From: JAOPZW01 sp963806015
Lineage (GTDB): Bacteria; Actinomycetota; Thermoleophilia; Solirubrobacterales; Solirubrobacteraceae
Reading direction: 5' to 3'
Length of the DNA: 64,000 bases
Assembly (NCBI GenBank): GCA_963806015.1
Contig: CAWDWM010000012.1
Coordinates: 1 to 64,000, forward strand
Both the position numbers and the translations under genes were made by a program. Under the pieces are notes generated by a model. That model was not told the origin of the DNA and did no database searches. It saw only the letters and a list, made by a program, of their open reading frames with translations. Positions 32,315-40,373 of the stretch are shown here, in pieces (the first letter of the stretch is position 1; every line of letters starts with the position of its first letter).

Positions 32315-34098
32315 GTCCGATCCAGCAGGGCGGTGGTGTTGGGGTCATTGGCCCGTGCGGAGAGGTGGGCGCCGAGCTCCGGGACGCCGTAGCGGAACAC
32401 GAGGCCCTTGCCCAGGCGCGACGCCGCGATGACCGGCCGCCCGGTCTGTGGATCCTCGGTGACCGCGCTGGCAGCGGCCGACGCGAGGTCGACCTCCTGC
32501 ACCAGCGAGAAGGGCCCGAAGGCGCCCGCGGTGCCGGCGAAGAAGTCGATCGAGTCGTCGGCGGTGACGAGGTTGCTGGGCTTGGGCAGGCGCAGCAGCG
32601 GACGGAGCCGCACCCCGAAGACGTCCGTCGACGCGGGCGGGGTGGGATCGATCATCCGGCCGCGGCGCGTGAGCGAGACCTGGCGGCGCAGCGAATCGAT
32701 GCCGAAGGTCGCGACGTGCCCGCCGTTGCGCACGTAGCGGCGCAGCTGCTGCTGCAGGGCCCGGGGCAGCCAGCGCACGTCGGAGGGCAGGATGACGCCC
32801 TTGTGATCCTCCAGGCGCGGGCCGCGCCCGGCGGCCAGCGCGACGTCGGTGGTGATGTCGTAGCGGTGACCCCGGCGGTCCAGCCAGGCCAGCAGCGGTG
32901 CCGCCTTCGTGGCGAAGTCGGCGGGCAGGCCGGCGCCGGCGTAGACGCGGAAGAGCTTGGCGCCCACGCCGCGGTCCAGGACGTTGGGCAGGCCGTCGCC
33001 GTCGTCGTCGAGCGAGTTGAGGCCCTGCCATGTCATCACCGGCAGGACCACGAGGACCGCGTGGCGCTTGGGGCTCTGCACCGCGAAGGGCACGGTCGTG
33101 GAGTGCGTGGCGGTGCGCACGGTCAGCAGGTACACGCCGGACTCGCGTCCCGGAGCGTGCAGGCGCACGCGCGCCGACGTCTTGCGGCGGCTCGGCGTCC
33201 CGGCGGTCGACCCGACCCGGCGCACCGACCAGGTCCACGGCTTGCGCCGGGCGTCGACGAAGAACTCGACCGGGTCGCCGGCCTGTGTGGCGACGTTGGG
33301 CGGGCGCACGCCGAGGTAGCGCACGGTGATGCCGCCGTGGCCGGGCAGCTTGGCGCCGTAGCTGGTCACCGGCAGGCCGCGTCGGTTCAGCGGCGGCGAC
33401 ATCCCGCGGTTGCCGGCCTCGTCGCGGGTCTCGATCGCGACGAGGTACGTGCCCGGAGAGACCGGGCGCCCGCTCGGCGTGAGCCCGTTCCAGTGCCAGA
33501 CCTTGGCGCCGTCGTCGAGCTTCTCCTGAAGGACGAGCCGCGTCGGGCCGGGCCCGGTCTTGAACAGCCGCACGACGGGCTTGGTCCCCGGCGCGTCCAG
33601 GTGGACGATGGCGTCGCCGCCCTCCTGCGTGGGCAGCAGTTCGGGGCCGAACTCGTGGCGCGGGCCGATCGACGTGACCCGCGGGTGCGGCGGCGTGGTG
33701 TCGATCCGTACCGAGCTGGCCAGCACCACGCTGCGCCCCTTGTGCTGGAGCGTGATGCGGTAGCGGTAGCGCCCGTCGGGCGCCCGCGTGCCGTCGTCGG
33801 TGCGCCCGTCCCACTTCAGGCGCACCAGGGTGCCCTTGGCCACGTGGCGCCCGCCGAGCAGCTCGCGCACCTGGTCGCCGTTGACGTCGAGGACCGCGAC
33901 CGAGACGGTGTCGGTCTCCTTGACGCGGAAGGTCAGGCGCGTCACGTCGAAGCGCCCGTCGCGGTTGGGGGAGAAGACGCCGCGTACGCCGATCTGCCCC
34001 AGCACGGGCGGCGCGTTCTTCAGGCGCTGGGCGACGAAGAAGGCCGCGAAGGTGGCGAGCACGAGGACGGCGAAGACGCCCGCCGTCAGTCGGCTCAA
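32293..34098 (-). CDS. Membrane-anchored protein with FlgD-like Ig domain and N,N-dimethylformamidase-like C-terminus
   Basis: 601 residues from a TTG at 34098; the TTGA overlap with the stop of the preceding gene supports this unusual start. One N-terminal membrane helix (about 6-24) leads to GVFSPNRDGRFDVTRLTFRV and LKWDGRTDDGTRAPDGRYRYRI, the FlgD Ig-like pattern. A second similar module is at about 170-225 (WHWNGLTPSGRPVSPGTYLVAI). From about 240 on the sequence matches the secreted dimethylformamidase-like domain (VMTWQGLNSLDDDGDGLPNVLD, GVILPSDVRWLPRAL). The related domain also appears in the protein at 1-2240. I infer an extracytoplasmic glycan-processing or binding protein working with the polymerase and GT39-like genes that follow it. 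Confidence 0.8.
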   Translation of the reverse strand: MSRLTAGVFAVLVLATFAAFFVAQRLKNAPPVLGQIGVRGVFSPNRDGRFDVTRLTFRVKETDTVSVAVLDVNGDQVRELLGGRHVAKGTLVRLKWDGRTDDGTRAPDGRYRYRITLQHKGRSVVLASSVRIDTTPPHPRVTSIGPRHEFGPELLPTQEGGDAIVHLDAPGTKPVVRLFKTGPGPTRLVLQEKLDDGAKVWHWNGLTPSGRPVSPGTYLVAIETRDEAGNRGMSPPLNRRGLPVTSYGAKLPGHGGITVRYLGVRPPNVATQAGDPVEFFVDARRKPWTWSVRRVGSTAGTPSRRKTSARVRLHAPGRESGVYLLTVRTATHSTTVPFAVQSPKRHAVLVVLPVMTWQGLNSLDDDGDGLPNVLDRGVGAKLFRVYAGAGLPADFATKAAPLLAWLDRRGHRYDITTDVALAAGRGPRLEDHKGVILPSDVRWLPRALQQQLRRYVRNGGHVATFGIDSLRRQVSLTRRGRMIDPTPPASTDVFGVRLRPLLRLPKPSNLVTADDSIDFFAGTAGAFGPFSLVQEVDLASAAASAVTEDPQTGRPVIAASRLGKGLVFRYGVPELGAHLSARANDPNTTALLDRTWTLLSH

Positions 34099-34634
34099 AG
34101 CGTCACCAGCGAGGCGTTGGCGATCTCGCGCGCCCCGGCGTCCTCATCGCCGAGCGCGACGACCAGCGCGAGACGGATGACGCCGCGATGACAGACCACG
34201 AGCGCCGGGAGCGCCGCGGGCTGCGCGCGCAGGTCGGCCAGCCCCGCCTGGACGCGCGCGGACTGCTCGGCGAACGACTCGCCGCCCGGATAGCGAAACG
34301 ACGGATCGGAGCGTTCGTAGCGTGCGAAGCCCTCGGGATCCTCGGCGCGCACCTCGGCGAACGAGCGGTCCGTCCAGTCGCCCGTGTCGGTCTCGACGAA
34401 GCGCGCGTCCTCGGTGGGCCGCAGGCCGATCCGTGCGGCCACCACGTCCGCCGTCTGGCGCGCGCGCAGCAGCGGGCTGCACCACAGCGAGACGATCTCC
34501 ACCCCGGCGGCCACCTCGGCCAGCGCGACGGCCTGCTCGCGACCGGTCGCGTCGAGCGGCACGGGCGAATGGCCCTGGAAGCGGCCCTCGTGGTTGTAGG
34601 CCGTCTGCCCGTGGCGGGCCAGGTGGATGGTCAT
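34095..34634 (-). CDS. Histidine phosphatase (phosphoglycerate-mutase-like)
   Basis: 179 residues, cytoplasmic. The catalytic RHG motif is at residues 7-9 (LARHGQTAYN) with a second arginine in PLLRARQTA, an acidic residue in the ETDTGDWTD region and the late CHRGVIR histidine. This is the branch-2 histidine phosphatase fold at a short but normal length. Such proteins include alpha-ribazole phosphatases, phosphoglycerate mutases and broad sugar phosphatases. Context favours a sugar-phosphate or nucleotide-sugar substrate. It starts 12 bases after the LytR_C gene ends and overlaps the next gene by 4 bases. Confidence 0.9.
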   Translation of the reverse strand: MTIHLARHGQTAYNHEGRFQGHSPVPLDATGREQAVALAEVAAGVEIVSLWCSPLLRARQTADVVAARIGLRPTEDARFVETDTGDWTDRSFAEVRAEDPEGFARYERSDPSFRYPGGESFAEQSARVQAGLADLRAQPAALPALVVCHRGVIRLALVVALGDEDAGAREIANASLVTL

Positions 34635-34646
34635 GCGGGGGTGGGA

Positions 34647-35867
34647 CTACTGCGCCTTGTCGGCCCCGACGAAGACGGCGACCTGGGCGCGGTCGGCGAG
34701 CGCCCGCGCGTTGGCGTCCATCGCCTTGACCTGGGCGGTGGGCACGCCGAGGATCTTGGCCACGTCGAGCGCGGCCGCGCGAGCCTTGGCCTCGTAGTAG
34801 ATCTGGGTGGTGGGCCGGGCCTGGTTGGTGGTGTCGTTGGTCACGACGTTGGGCTCGTTGTAGCCCTTCTTCGTGAGCTTGTCCGCGGCGCCGCGCGCGA
34901 GCCCGGTCACCGTGGTGCCGTTGAGCACCGCCAGCGGCACCGCCTTGCGGTCGACCGCCGCGGGCGTCTTGGGCGGCGTGGAGCCGCCGGCGCTGCCGGT
35001 CGTCGCACCGCTGGGCTGGGCGACGGTGTTCGGCTTGGGCGTGGGCTTGTCGCCACCACTGCCGCCGAAGAGCAGGAACGCCGCGACGGCGACCACGGCG
35101 ATCGCCGCGACCACGCCGCCGACGATGGCGGCGATGCGACCCCGCGAGGGGCCGTCGTCGGCATCCGGCCGCGGACGGGTGCCCGCGGGCGTGCGCGGCG
35201 GGAGTGCCGTCGAAGGCGACGGCGCGCGGAGCGGAGCGGCCGGGCGCGGGGCGGGCGCCGCCGCTGCTGCCGCCGCCGCAGCGGCCGTCGCGGCCGCCGG
35301 AACGGCCGGGACCGCCGGCTTGTCCTCGGGCTCGGCGGGCTTGGGCTGCGGACCGAAGACCTTGGGCGGGCCGTCGGGCGGCGCGGCCGCGGGCTCGCCG
35401 GGCTTCTTCGCCTCGCCGTCCTGGGGCTTGGCCTCGGTGCCCGGAGCCGGCACCGCCGCCGCGCTGCCGGTGCCGTTCCGGGGCGCCGTCGTTCCGGGCT
35501 TGGCGACCGCCGTGGCCGGCGCTCCCGCGGCGGCCGCCGCGGCGGTCGCGGGCGCCGCGACGCCCGGACCGAGCGGCGGGGCGCTCTGCTGCGCCGCCGG
35601 GGTCACCGGCGCGGCGGGCCGTGGCGCCGGGGTCGGCACCGGCGCAGGGGTGACGCGGCGCTGCGCATCGGCGGTCACGCGCGCCTCGAGCTCGGCCGCG
35701 CGCTCGGGCGCGCGGCCCGCCCATTCGCGGAGGCGCTTGACCTCGCGCGCCTGCGCGAAGTACAGCAGCGACAGGATGCCGAGCCCGAACACCGCGGCAA
35801 CGCCTGCGTAGGCTCCGTACTGCTCGATCTTGCCCTGGAGGGAGAAGGCGGCGAGAACTGCCGTCAT
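34647..35867 (-). CDS. LytR C-terminal (LytR_C) domain protein without LCP domain
   Basis: 406 residues. An N-terminal membrane helix (about 18-38) is followed by a coiled, charged stretch. A very long Ala/Pro/Lys low-complexity region (about 70-255, including an alanine run) leads to a second membrane helix (about 250-272, IAAIVGGVVAAIAVVAVAAFLLF). The C-terminal 95 residues are a LytR_C domain (VPLAVLNGTTVTGLARGAADKLTKKGY, VAVFVGADKAQ). The family domain is usually the tail of LytR-CpsA-Psr phosphotransferases that attach glycans to peptidoglycan; here the catalytic LCP domain is absent. It may recruit or localise such an enzyme. It lies 13 bases after the CapD-like gene. Confidence 0.85.
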   Translation of the reverse strand: MTAVLAAFSLQGKIEQYGAYAGVAAVFGLGILSLLYFAQAREVKRLREWAGRAPERAAELEARVTADAQRRVTPAPVPTPAPRPAAPVTPAAQQSAPPLGPGVAAPATAAAAAAGAPATAVAKPGTTAPRNGTGSAAAVPAPGTEAKPQDGEAKKPGEPAAAPPDGPPKVFGPQPKPAEPEDKPAVPAVPAAATAAAAAAAAAAPAPRPAAPLRAPSPSTALPPRTPAGTRPRPDADDGPSRGRIAAIVGGVVAAIAVVAVAAFLLFGGSGGDKPTPKPNTVAQPSGATTGSAGGSTPPKTPAAVDRKAVPLAVLNGTTVTGLARGAADKLTKKGYNEPNVVTNDTTNQARPTTQIYYEAKARAAALDVAKILGVPTAQVKAMDANARALADRAQVAVFVGADKAQ

Positions 35868-35879
35868 GAGGGGGTGATG

Positions 35880-37823
35880 CTAGGGGACGATCCGTACGGC
35901 TGGCGCCTCACCCGTCTCCTGGGCGGCAGGACGGGCGGCCGAGAGCTCGCCGACCTTGGCCGCCAGGCCGGCCGCGTCGCCCTCGAGCACGAGCAGCGCG
36001 ATCTCGTCGAACATCGCCTCCACAGCGGCGGGATCGAGCGAATCGCGGCGGGCCAGGGTGATCTTGTCGGCGGGCGTGGGCTTGGGGCGCTCATAGGGGT
36101 TGAACAGGTCCTCGTGGAGCTTCTCGCCCGGCCGGCGGCCCACGATCTCGATGGCGATGTCGCGCCCCGGCTCGAGCCCCGACAGCTCGATCATGTCGCG
36201 CGCGAGCTGCATGATCGACACGGCTTCGCCCATCTGCAGGACGAACAGCTCGCCGCCCTCACCCAGCGATCCGGCGCGGATGACGAGCTGCACCGCCTCG
36301 GGAATGGTCATGAAGTAGCGCGTCATGCGCGCGTCGGTCACGGTCACCGGTCCGCCAAGGGAGATCTGGCGGCGGAAGATGGGCACCACCGAGCCCGACG
36401 AGCCCAGCACGTTGCCGAAGCGCACCGTGGCGAACTTCGTCTCGGGCCAGCGCTGCTGGGCCGCCTCGACCGCGAACTCGGCCAGCGCCTTGGAGGCGCC
36501 CATCACCGTCGCGGGCTGGACGGCCTTGTCGGTGGACACGAGCACGAAGCGCTTGACGCCCGCCTCGCCCGCCACCCGCGCCACGAGCCGCGTGGCCAGC
36601 GCGTTGTTGCGCACCGCCTCGACCGGATTGCGCTCCATGAGGCCGACGTGCTTGTAGGCGGCAGCGTGGAAGACGACCCCCGGCCGGTGTTCGGCGAACA
36701 CCTCGCGCATCCGCTCGCCCTCCTTGCAGTCGGCGAGCACGGGCGCGACGGTCGAGGGGTGGACGTGGCGGTCGTCCTCGAGCTCGCGCTGGATGCGGAA
36801 GAGGTTCTCCTCGGCGTGGTCGATCAGGATCAGCCGCCGCGGGGCCACGCGCGCGATCTGCCGGCACAGCTCGGCGCCGATCGAGCCGCCGGCGCCGGTG
36901 ATCATGACCGCCTCGCCGCCCAGGTAGCCGCCCACGCGGTCGACCTCCATGCGCACGGGCTCGCGGCCGAGGATGTCCTCGACCTGGACCTCGCGCACCT
37001 GGCGCACGACCTGGCCCGAGCCGGCCTGCAGCAGCTCGAAGACCGTCGGCAGCGTGCGCACCGGGATCCCGCGCTGGCGCGCGGCGCGCACGGCGCGCGC
37101 GCGCAGCGTGCCGGGGGCCGAGGGGATGGCGATGGTGATCTCGTCGGGCTCGGCCTCGTCGAGAATGCGCGCGAGCTGGTCGGTCGGCCCCAGGACCTTG
37201 ACGCCGTCGATGCGGATGCCGCGCTTCAGCGGGTCGTCGTCGACGAAGCCGACGGGTGCCAGGCCGAGCTGCGGGTTGCGCAGCAGCTCGCGCACGACGA
37301 GTCGCCCGCCCTCGCCGGCGCCCACGATCAGCACCCGCCGCGCGTCGCTGCGGGCGCGGAAGCCGCGCACCGGGCGCTCGTAGACGATCCGCGCCGCGAA
37401 GCGCGCCCCGCCGACTCCGACCAGCGTGAGCAGGAAGAACGCCGCCATGACGCCCGTGGGCACCGACACGGTGACCTCACCGGTCCCCGAGGTGACCGTG
37501 ACCGGGTGGGTGGCGGCGACGAAGCCCGCCAGCACGAGCGAGTTGACGACCACGGCCTGGCCGATGCCCAGGTAGTCGCGCGAGCTCGTGTAGCGCCACT
37601 GCTTGAGCTCGAGGCGGAAGAGCGTGAAGACGACGAGCGCCGAGACGACGACGAAGACGATCGTGGCGTCAAACAGCCGCTCGTAGCGCGGCGGCGTGCC
37701 CGTGTCGAATCGCAGGCGATAGCTGAGGTAGTAAGCGGCGGCGACCAGCGCACCGTCGATCGCCAGCTGCGGGATCGAGTGGCGATGCAGGGGGAACGCC
37801 GCCGAGCGCAGGCGTCGACGCAT
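35880..37823 (-). CDS. CapD/WbpM-type nucleoside-diphosphate-sugar 4,6-dehydratase
   Basis: 647 residues, the usual length for the membrane class. Four N-terminal helices (about 18-135) are followed by a first CoA-binding-like Rossmann domain (RRVLIVGAGEGGRLVVRELL, PVGFVDDDPLKRG) and the catalytic SDR domain (VMITGAGGSIGAELCRQI, AAYKHVGLMERNPVEAVRNN). The catalytic STDK region and MGASK give the Met-x3-Lys variant known from WbpM/CapD enzymes in place of Tyr-x3-Lys. It dehydrates UDP-GlcNAc (or relatives) to a 4-keto-6-deoxy sugar for glycan precursors. The ATG at 37823 has a TATCAT box 8 bases upstream. The aminotransferase at 48417 could act on its product. Confidence 0.93.
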   Translation of the reverse strand: MRRRLRSAAFPLHRHSIPQLAIDGALVAAAYYLSYRLRFDTGTPPRYERLFDATIVFVVVSALVVFTLFRLELKQWRYTSSRDYLGIGQAVVVNSLVLAGFVAATHPVTVTSGTGEVTVSVPTGVMAAFFLLTLVGVGGARFAARIVYERPVRGFRARSDARRVLIVGAGEGGRLVVRELLRNPQLGLAPVGFVDDDPLKRGIRIDGVKVLGPTDQLARILDEAEPDEITIAIPSAPGTLRARAVRAARQRGIPVRTLPTVFELLQAGSGQVVRQVREVQVEDILGREPVRMEVDRVGGYLGGEAVMITGAGGSIGAELCRQIARVAPRRLILIDHAEENLFRIQRELEDDRHVHPSTVAPVLADCKEGERMREVFAEHRPGVVFHAAAYKHVGLMERNPVEAVRNNALATRLVARVAGEAGVKRFVLVSTDKAVQPATVMGASKALAEFAVEAAQQRWPETKFATVRFGNVLGSSGSVVPIFRRQISLGGPVTVTDARMTRYFMTIPEAVQLVIRAGSLGEGGELFVLQMGEAVSIMQLARDMIELSGLEPGRDIAIEIVGRRPGEKLHEDLFNPYERPKPTPADKITLARRDSLDPAAVEAMFDEIALLVLEGDAAGLAAKVGELSAARPAAQETGEAPAVRIVP

Positions 37824-37831
37824 CGGCGCAG

Positions 37832-37837
37832 ATGATA
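37832..37837 (-). promoter_or_regulatory. -10 box (TATCAT) of CapD/WbpM-like operon
   Basis: TATCAT on the minus strand ends 8 bases before the ATG at 37823. It is the best -10 match of the set and is arranged back to back with the divergent box at 37862. Confidence 0.55.
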
Positions 37838-37861
37838 GGGCGGCCCGCCACGGATCGGGCC

Positions 37862-37867
37862 TAGGAT
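37862..37867 (+). promoter_or_regulatory. -10 box (TAGGAT) of small GT2 gene
   Basis: TAGGAT ends 7 bases before the ATG at 37875, implying leaderless transcription. Confidence 0.5.
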
Positions 37868-37874
37868 CTGCGCG

Positions 37875-38441
37875 ATGCCGACCGACGGACCCCAGGTCTC
37901 CATCGTCATGGTCGTCCGCGACGCCGCGGCGACCCTGCTGCGCAGTCTGACCGCGCTGGCCCGCCTCCCCGAAGCGATCGCCTTCGAGGTCGTGCTCGTC
38001 GACGACGGCTCCACCGACGGGACCGCGGACGTGCTCGAGGGCATCGAGGGCGACATCGTCGCCCTGCGCAACGACGACCCCGCCGGGTTCGGGCCGGCCT
38101 GCGACCAGGCCGTAGCTGCCGCCAGCGGCGCCCTGCTGGTCATCATCGGCCACGAGGTCGTCCCGGTCGACGGCTGGCTGCAGACGCTGATCGCGGCGAT
38201 GGACCGCGACATCTCGATCGGCGGCGCGCGCCCGCGCGCCATAGAGATGGACGGGCGGGTTGCCGCGGGGCCGCTGTGGCCCTGCCTGGCGGTGCGACGC
38301 GAGGCCTATGAGCGCAGCGGCGGCTTCGCGTCCGCCTCGCGCCCCGGGGTGGCGGACAAGATCGCGCTCGTCACGAGCCTGGAACGCGACGGATGGGCCG
38401 TCGTCGACGAGCCCGACTCGCTGGTGCTCGTGGTCCAGTAG
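37875..38441 (+). CDS. Small GT2-type glycosyltransferase-like protein
   Basis: 188 residues, shorter than a full GT2 enzyme. It contains the N-terminal half of the fold: VSIVMVVRDAAATLLRSL, EVVLVDDGSTDGTADVL, and a shortened middle with GHEVVPVDGWLQTL where the DxD metal motif would normally be. The acceptor part is abbreviated (LAVRREAYERSGGFASASRPGVADKIAL). The missing aspartates at GHE make catalysis uncertain. It is a single gene between the CapD-like operon and the methyltransferase, with its end 5 bases from the methyltransferase end on the other strand. Confidence 0.75.
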   Translation: MPTDGPQVSIVMVVRDAAATLLRSLTALARLPEAIAFEVVLVDDGSTDGTADVLEGIEGDIVALRNDDPAGFGPACDQAVAAASGALLVIIGHEVVPVDGWLQTLIAAMDRDISIGGARPRAIEMDGRVAAGPLWPCLAVRREAYERSGGFASASRPGVADKIALVTSLERDGWAVVDEPDSLVLVVQ

Positions 38442-38446
38442 CCCCG

Positions 38447-39088
38447 TTAGGGGCGCCGCCGCGCTACGAGGTGGTGGAAATGCGTGTCGGCGTGCGGGCT
38501 CAGCGCGGCCGGGTACGGGTCGCGCACCTCGACGTCGAAGCGCTCACTCAGCAGCGCGACCTCGTCGGGGAGGTAGGGATAGACGCCGCGGTAGCGCGCC
38601 CCGAGGGCCTCGGAGTCGGTGTCGACGACGACCTCGTGCTCCACGCCGAACTGCGCCTTGATGAGCAGCGGGGCCCCGTCCGCGGCGAGCATCTGCGCGC
38701 AGCGCTCGTAGAGGTCGGCCCGGTCGGCGGCCGACTCGACGTAGGTGATCACGCCGAGCAGCAGGACGAGGTCGAAGCGCTCGTCGGAGCGGTACGTGCG
38801 CACGTCGCCGACCTCGGTGGTGTGCCGGGGGTCGGCGTGGCGCAGGAAGTCGGGCATGAAGTCCACGGCGTGGATGGACCAGCCGAGGAGGTCAGCGAGC
38901 GCGTTGGACACGCTGCACGTGCCGCAGCCGAGGTCGAGTGCGCGGATGTCGGCGTCGGCGTCGGCCAGCGCCGCTATCGCGGGAAGGTCGTACGCGTCGT
39001 GCTCGCCATGAAAGCGCGAGGCGACGTGGCCGTCGATGGCGGTGCGCCCGACCCAGAACTCACGGATGACGTCGGTGGTGGCGCTCAT
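38447..39088 (-). CDS. Class I SAM-dependent methyltransferase
   Basis: 213 residues. Motif I is ALDLGCGTCSVS (about 49-60), followed by IHAVDFMPDFLRHA, a DVRTYRSDERFDLVLLLGVITYV post-I/motif II region and a typical C-terminal sheet. No DNA- or RNA-specific domain is attached, so a small-molecule or sugar acceptor is likely. It is the last gene of the overlapping four-gene cassette with the nucleotidyltransferase, HAD and LicD-like genes (4-base overlap upstream). It may methylate the group that the cassette makes, or the glycan itself. Confidence 0.88.
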   Translation of the reverse strand: MSATTDVIREFWVGRTAIDGHVASRFHGEHDAYDLPAIAALADADADIRALDLGCGTCSVSNALADLLGWSIHAVDFMPDFLRHADPRHTTEVGDVRTYRSDERFDLVLLLGVITYVESAADRADLYERCAQMLAADGAPLLIKAQFGVEHEVVVDTDSEALGARYRGVYPYLPDEVALLSERFDVEVRDPYPAALSPHADTHFHHLVARRRP

Positions 39089-39759
39089 GACCAGTGGTGG
39101 GCGATCGGGGCGAGCCACTCCAGCGCGCGGTCGTAGTCGGCCGGCGTGTCGATCTCGCGTGCGCGCACGTGGAGCCCCTGCATCGGCAGGTGCGGAGCGA
39201 GCATCTCGAAGACATGACCGCGCGTCGCGTGACCGGCCTCGGCCTCTTCGACCAGGGCGCCCGGGACGCGCAGCAGACCGGTCCACTCAAGGCCGTCGCC
39301 GACCTCGTTGAAGCCGACCACCGCCGTGCTGCCGTTCTCGCCGACGACGCGCGCGTGAACGGCGTGCGTGGTGGTCGCCGGAGCGACGCCCAGGCACGGG
39401 CGCGGTGCCCGCAGGAACTCGTCGAAGTCCTCCGGGTGCACGAGGAGGTCGCCGTCGAGTGAGATGACGTCGCCGGTGGCGCCGCGGCAGCCCTTGGCCA
39501 GGCTGGCGGCCGTACCGGTGGTGGCGTAGTCGTGGTTGAAGGCGAAGATCGCGTCGGGGCGCAGGGGACGCACCGCCTCGATGACCTGCTCGGCCTGGTA
39601 GCCGACGACCACGACGACGTCTTCGACGTCGCGCAGCATCCGCAGGTGCCAGGCGATGAGCGGCTCGCCCATGACCGAGACGAGTGCCTTGGTCGAACCG
39701 AGACCCAGGCGCCGGCCCTCGCCGGCGCAGTTGATCACAACGCGGACAGGAGCTCGCAT
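39085..39759 (-). CDS. Sugar/alcohol-phosphate nucleotidyltransferase (LicC/IPCT-like)
   Basis: 224 residues. The N-terminal signature CAGEGRRLG (11-19) with Lys24 is an intact nucleotidyltransferase loop. GEPLIAWHLRML and VVVVVGYQAEQVIE complete the first half, and SLDGDLLVHPED supplies a metal aspartate. The size and lack of a C-terminal beta-helix resemble cytidylyltransferases for phosphocholine or inositol phosphate, and MobA-like enzymes. The HAD phosphatase gene overlaps by 25 bases and a LicD-like transferase is two genes upstream, which supports activation of a small phosphorylated alcohol. The exact substrate is inference. Confidence 0.85.
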   Translation of the reverse strand: MRAPVRVVINCAGEGRRLGLGSTKALVSVMGEPLIAWHLRMLRDVEDVVVVVGYQAEQVIEAVRPLRPDAIFAFNHDYATTGTAASLAKGCRGATGDVISLDGDLLVHPEDFDEFLRAPRPCLGVAPATTTHAVHARVVGENGSTAVVGFNEVGDGLEWTGLLRVPGALVEEAEAGHATRGHVFEMLAPHLPMQGLHVRAREIDTPADYDRALEWLAPIAHHWS

Positions 39760-40373
39760 AGCCGTTCCGGGTCGAAGATTGCGTGGGTGGCGACGTCGTA
39801 GAGGCCGGGTGCCGGCGCGTGGACGCCGCCGTACGCGACGCCGTAGTCGGCGGCCGCCATGAGACCGAGGTCGTTGTAGCCGTCACCGACGACGCAGATC
39901 GCGCCGTCGTAGTCAGCGGCCACCACGGCCTTGTCGAGGACGGACGTCAGGCCGATCAACCGGTCGCCGAGAACGAGCGCGGTCGAGCTGCGGCAGTTGA
40001 CGCCGAGCGCGGCGACGAGATCGGCGATCCAGACGTCGAGGTTGCCGGTGACGATCGTGCAGCGGTCGCGATGCTCGGCGAGGAAGGCAGCGATGTGCGG
40101 GTCGATCTCGACCCCGGCGACGATCCGGCGGACCTCCGAGACGGGCACCTGGCTGAGGATCTCCACGCGGCGGCGCAGGCTGGACTCGAACGGCAGCTCG
40201 CCGGCCATGGTGCGGCGGGTGAGCGCGGCGATCTCGTCCTGCATGCCGACCGCCCGGGCGATCTCGGGCAGGATCTCCTGACGGGTGATCGTGCCGTCGA
40301 GGTCGAAGAGGAAGCGCTCGACGGTGCGCGTGGGCGCGAGCGGGCGCCCGCGGTAGGCGAGCGTCTTCAGCAT
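39735..40373 (-). CDS. HAD-superfamily phosphatase (phosphoserine-phosphatase-like)
   Basis: 212 residues. Motif I is FLFDLDGTIT with Asp24 and Asp26. The helical cap carries MAGELPFESSLRRRVEIL, as in phosphoserine phosphatase. Motif II is CTIVTGNLD and the last motif is CVVGDGYNDLGLMAAADYG. It should remove phosphate from a small organic phosphate. It overlaps the LicD-like gene by 7 bases and the nucleotidyltransferase by 25, so its product is tied to theirs. It may make a free alcohol or amino-alcohol, or clear a by-product. Serine synthesis is less likely in this context. Confidence 0.88.
   Translation of the reverse strand: MLKTLAYRGRPLAPTRTVERFLFDLDGTITRQEILPEIARAVGMQDEIAALTRRTMAGELPFESSLRRRVEILSQVPVSEVRRIVAGVEIDPHIAAFLAEHRDRCTIVTGNLDVWIADLVAALGVNCRSSTALVLGDRLIGLTSVLDKAVVAADYDGAICVVGDGYNDLGLMAAADYGVAYGGVHAPAPGLYDVATHAIFDPERLCELLSAL

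Noticed and set aside
34188..37835. Plus-strand open frame of 1215 codons opposite the CapD/WbpM-like operon
   Set aside because: Antisense shadow without domains. The minus-strand genes have well-conserved motifs throughout.
37875..38441. Pseudogene call for the short GT2 gene
   Set aside because: It is short and lacks a DxD motif, but it has its own promoter-like box, a proper stop and no remnant of the missing part in any frame nearby, so it is treated as an intact small protein.
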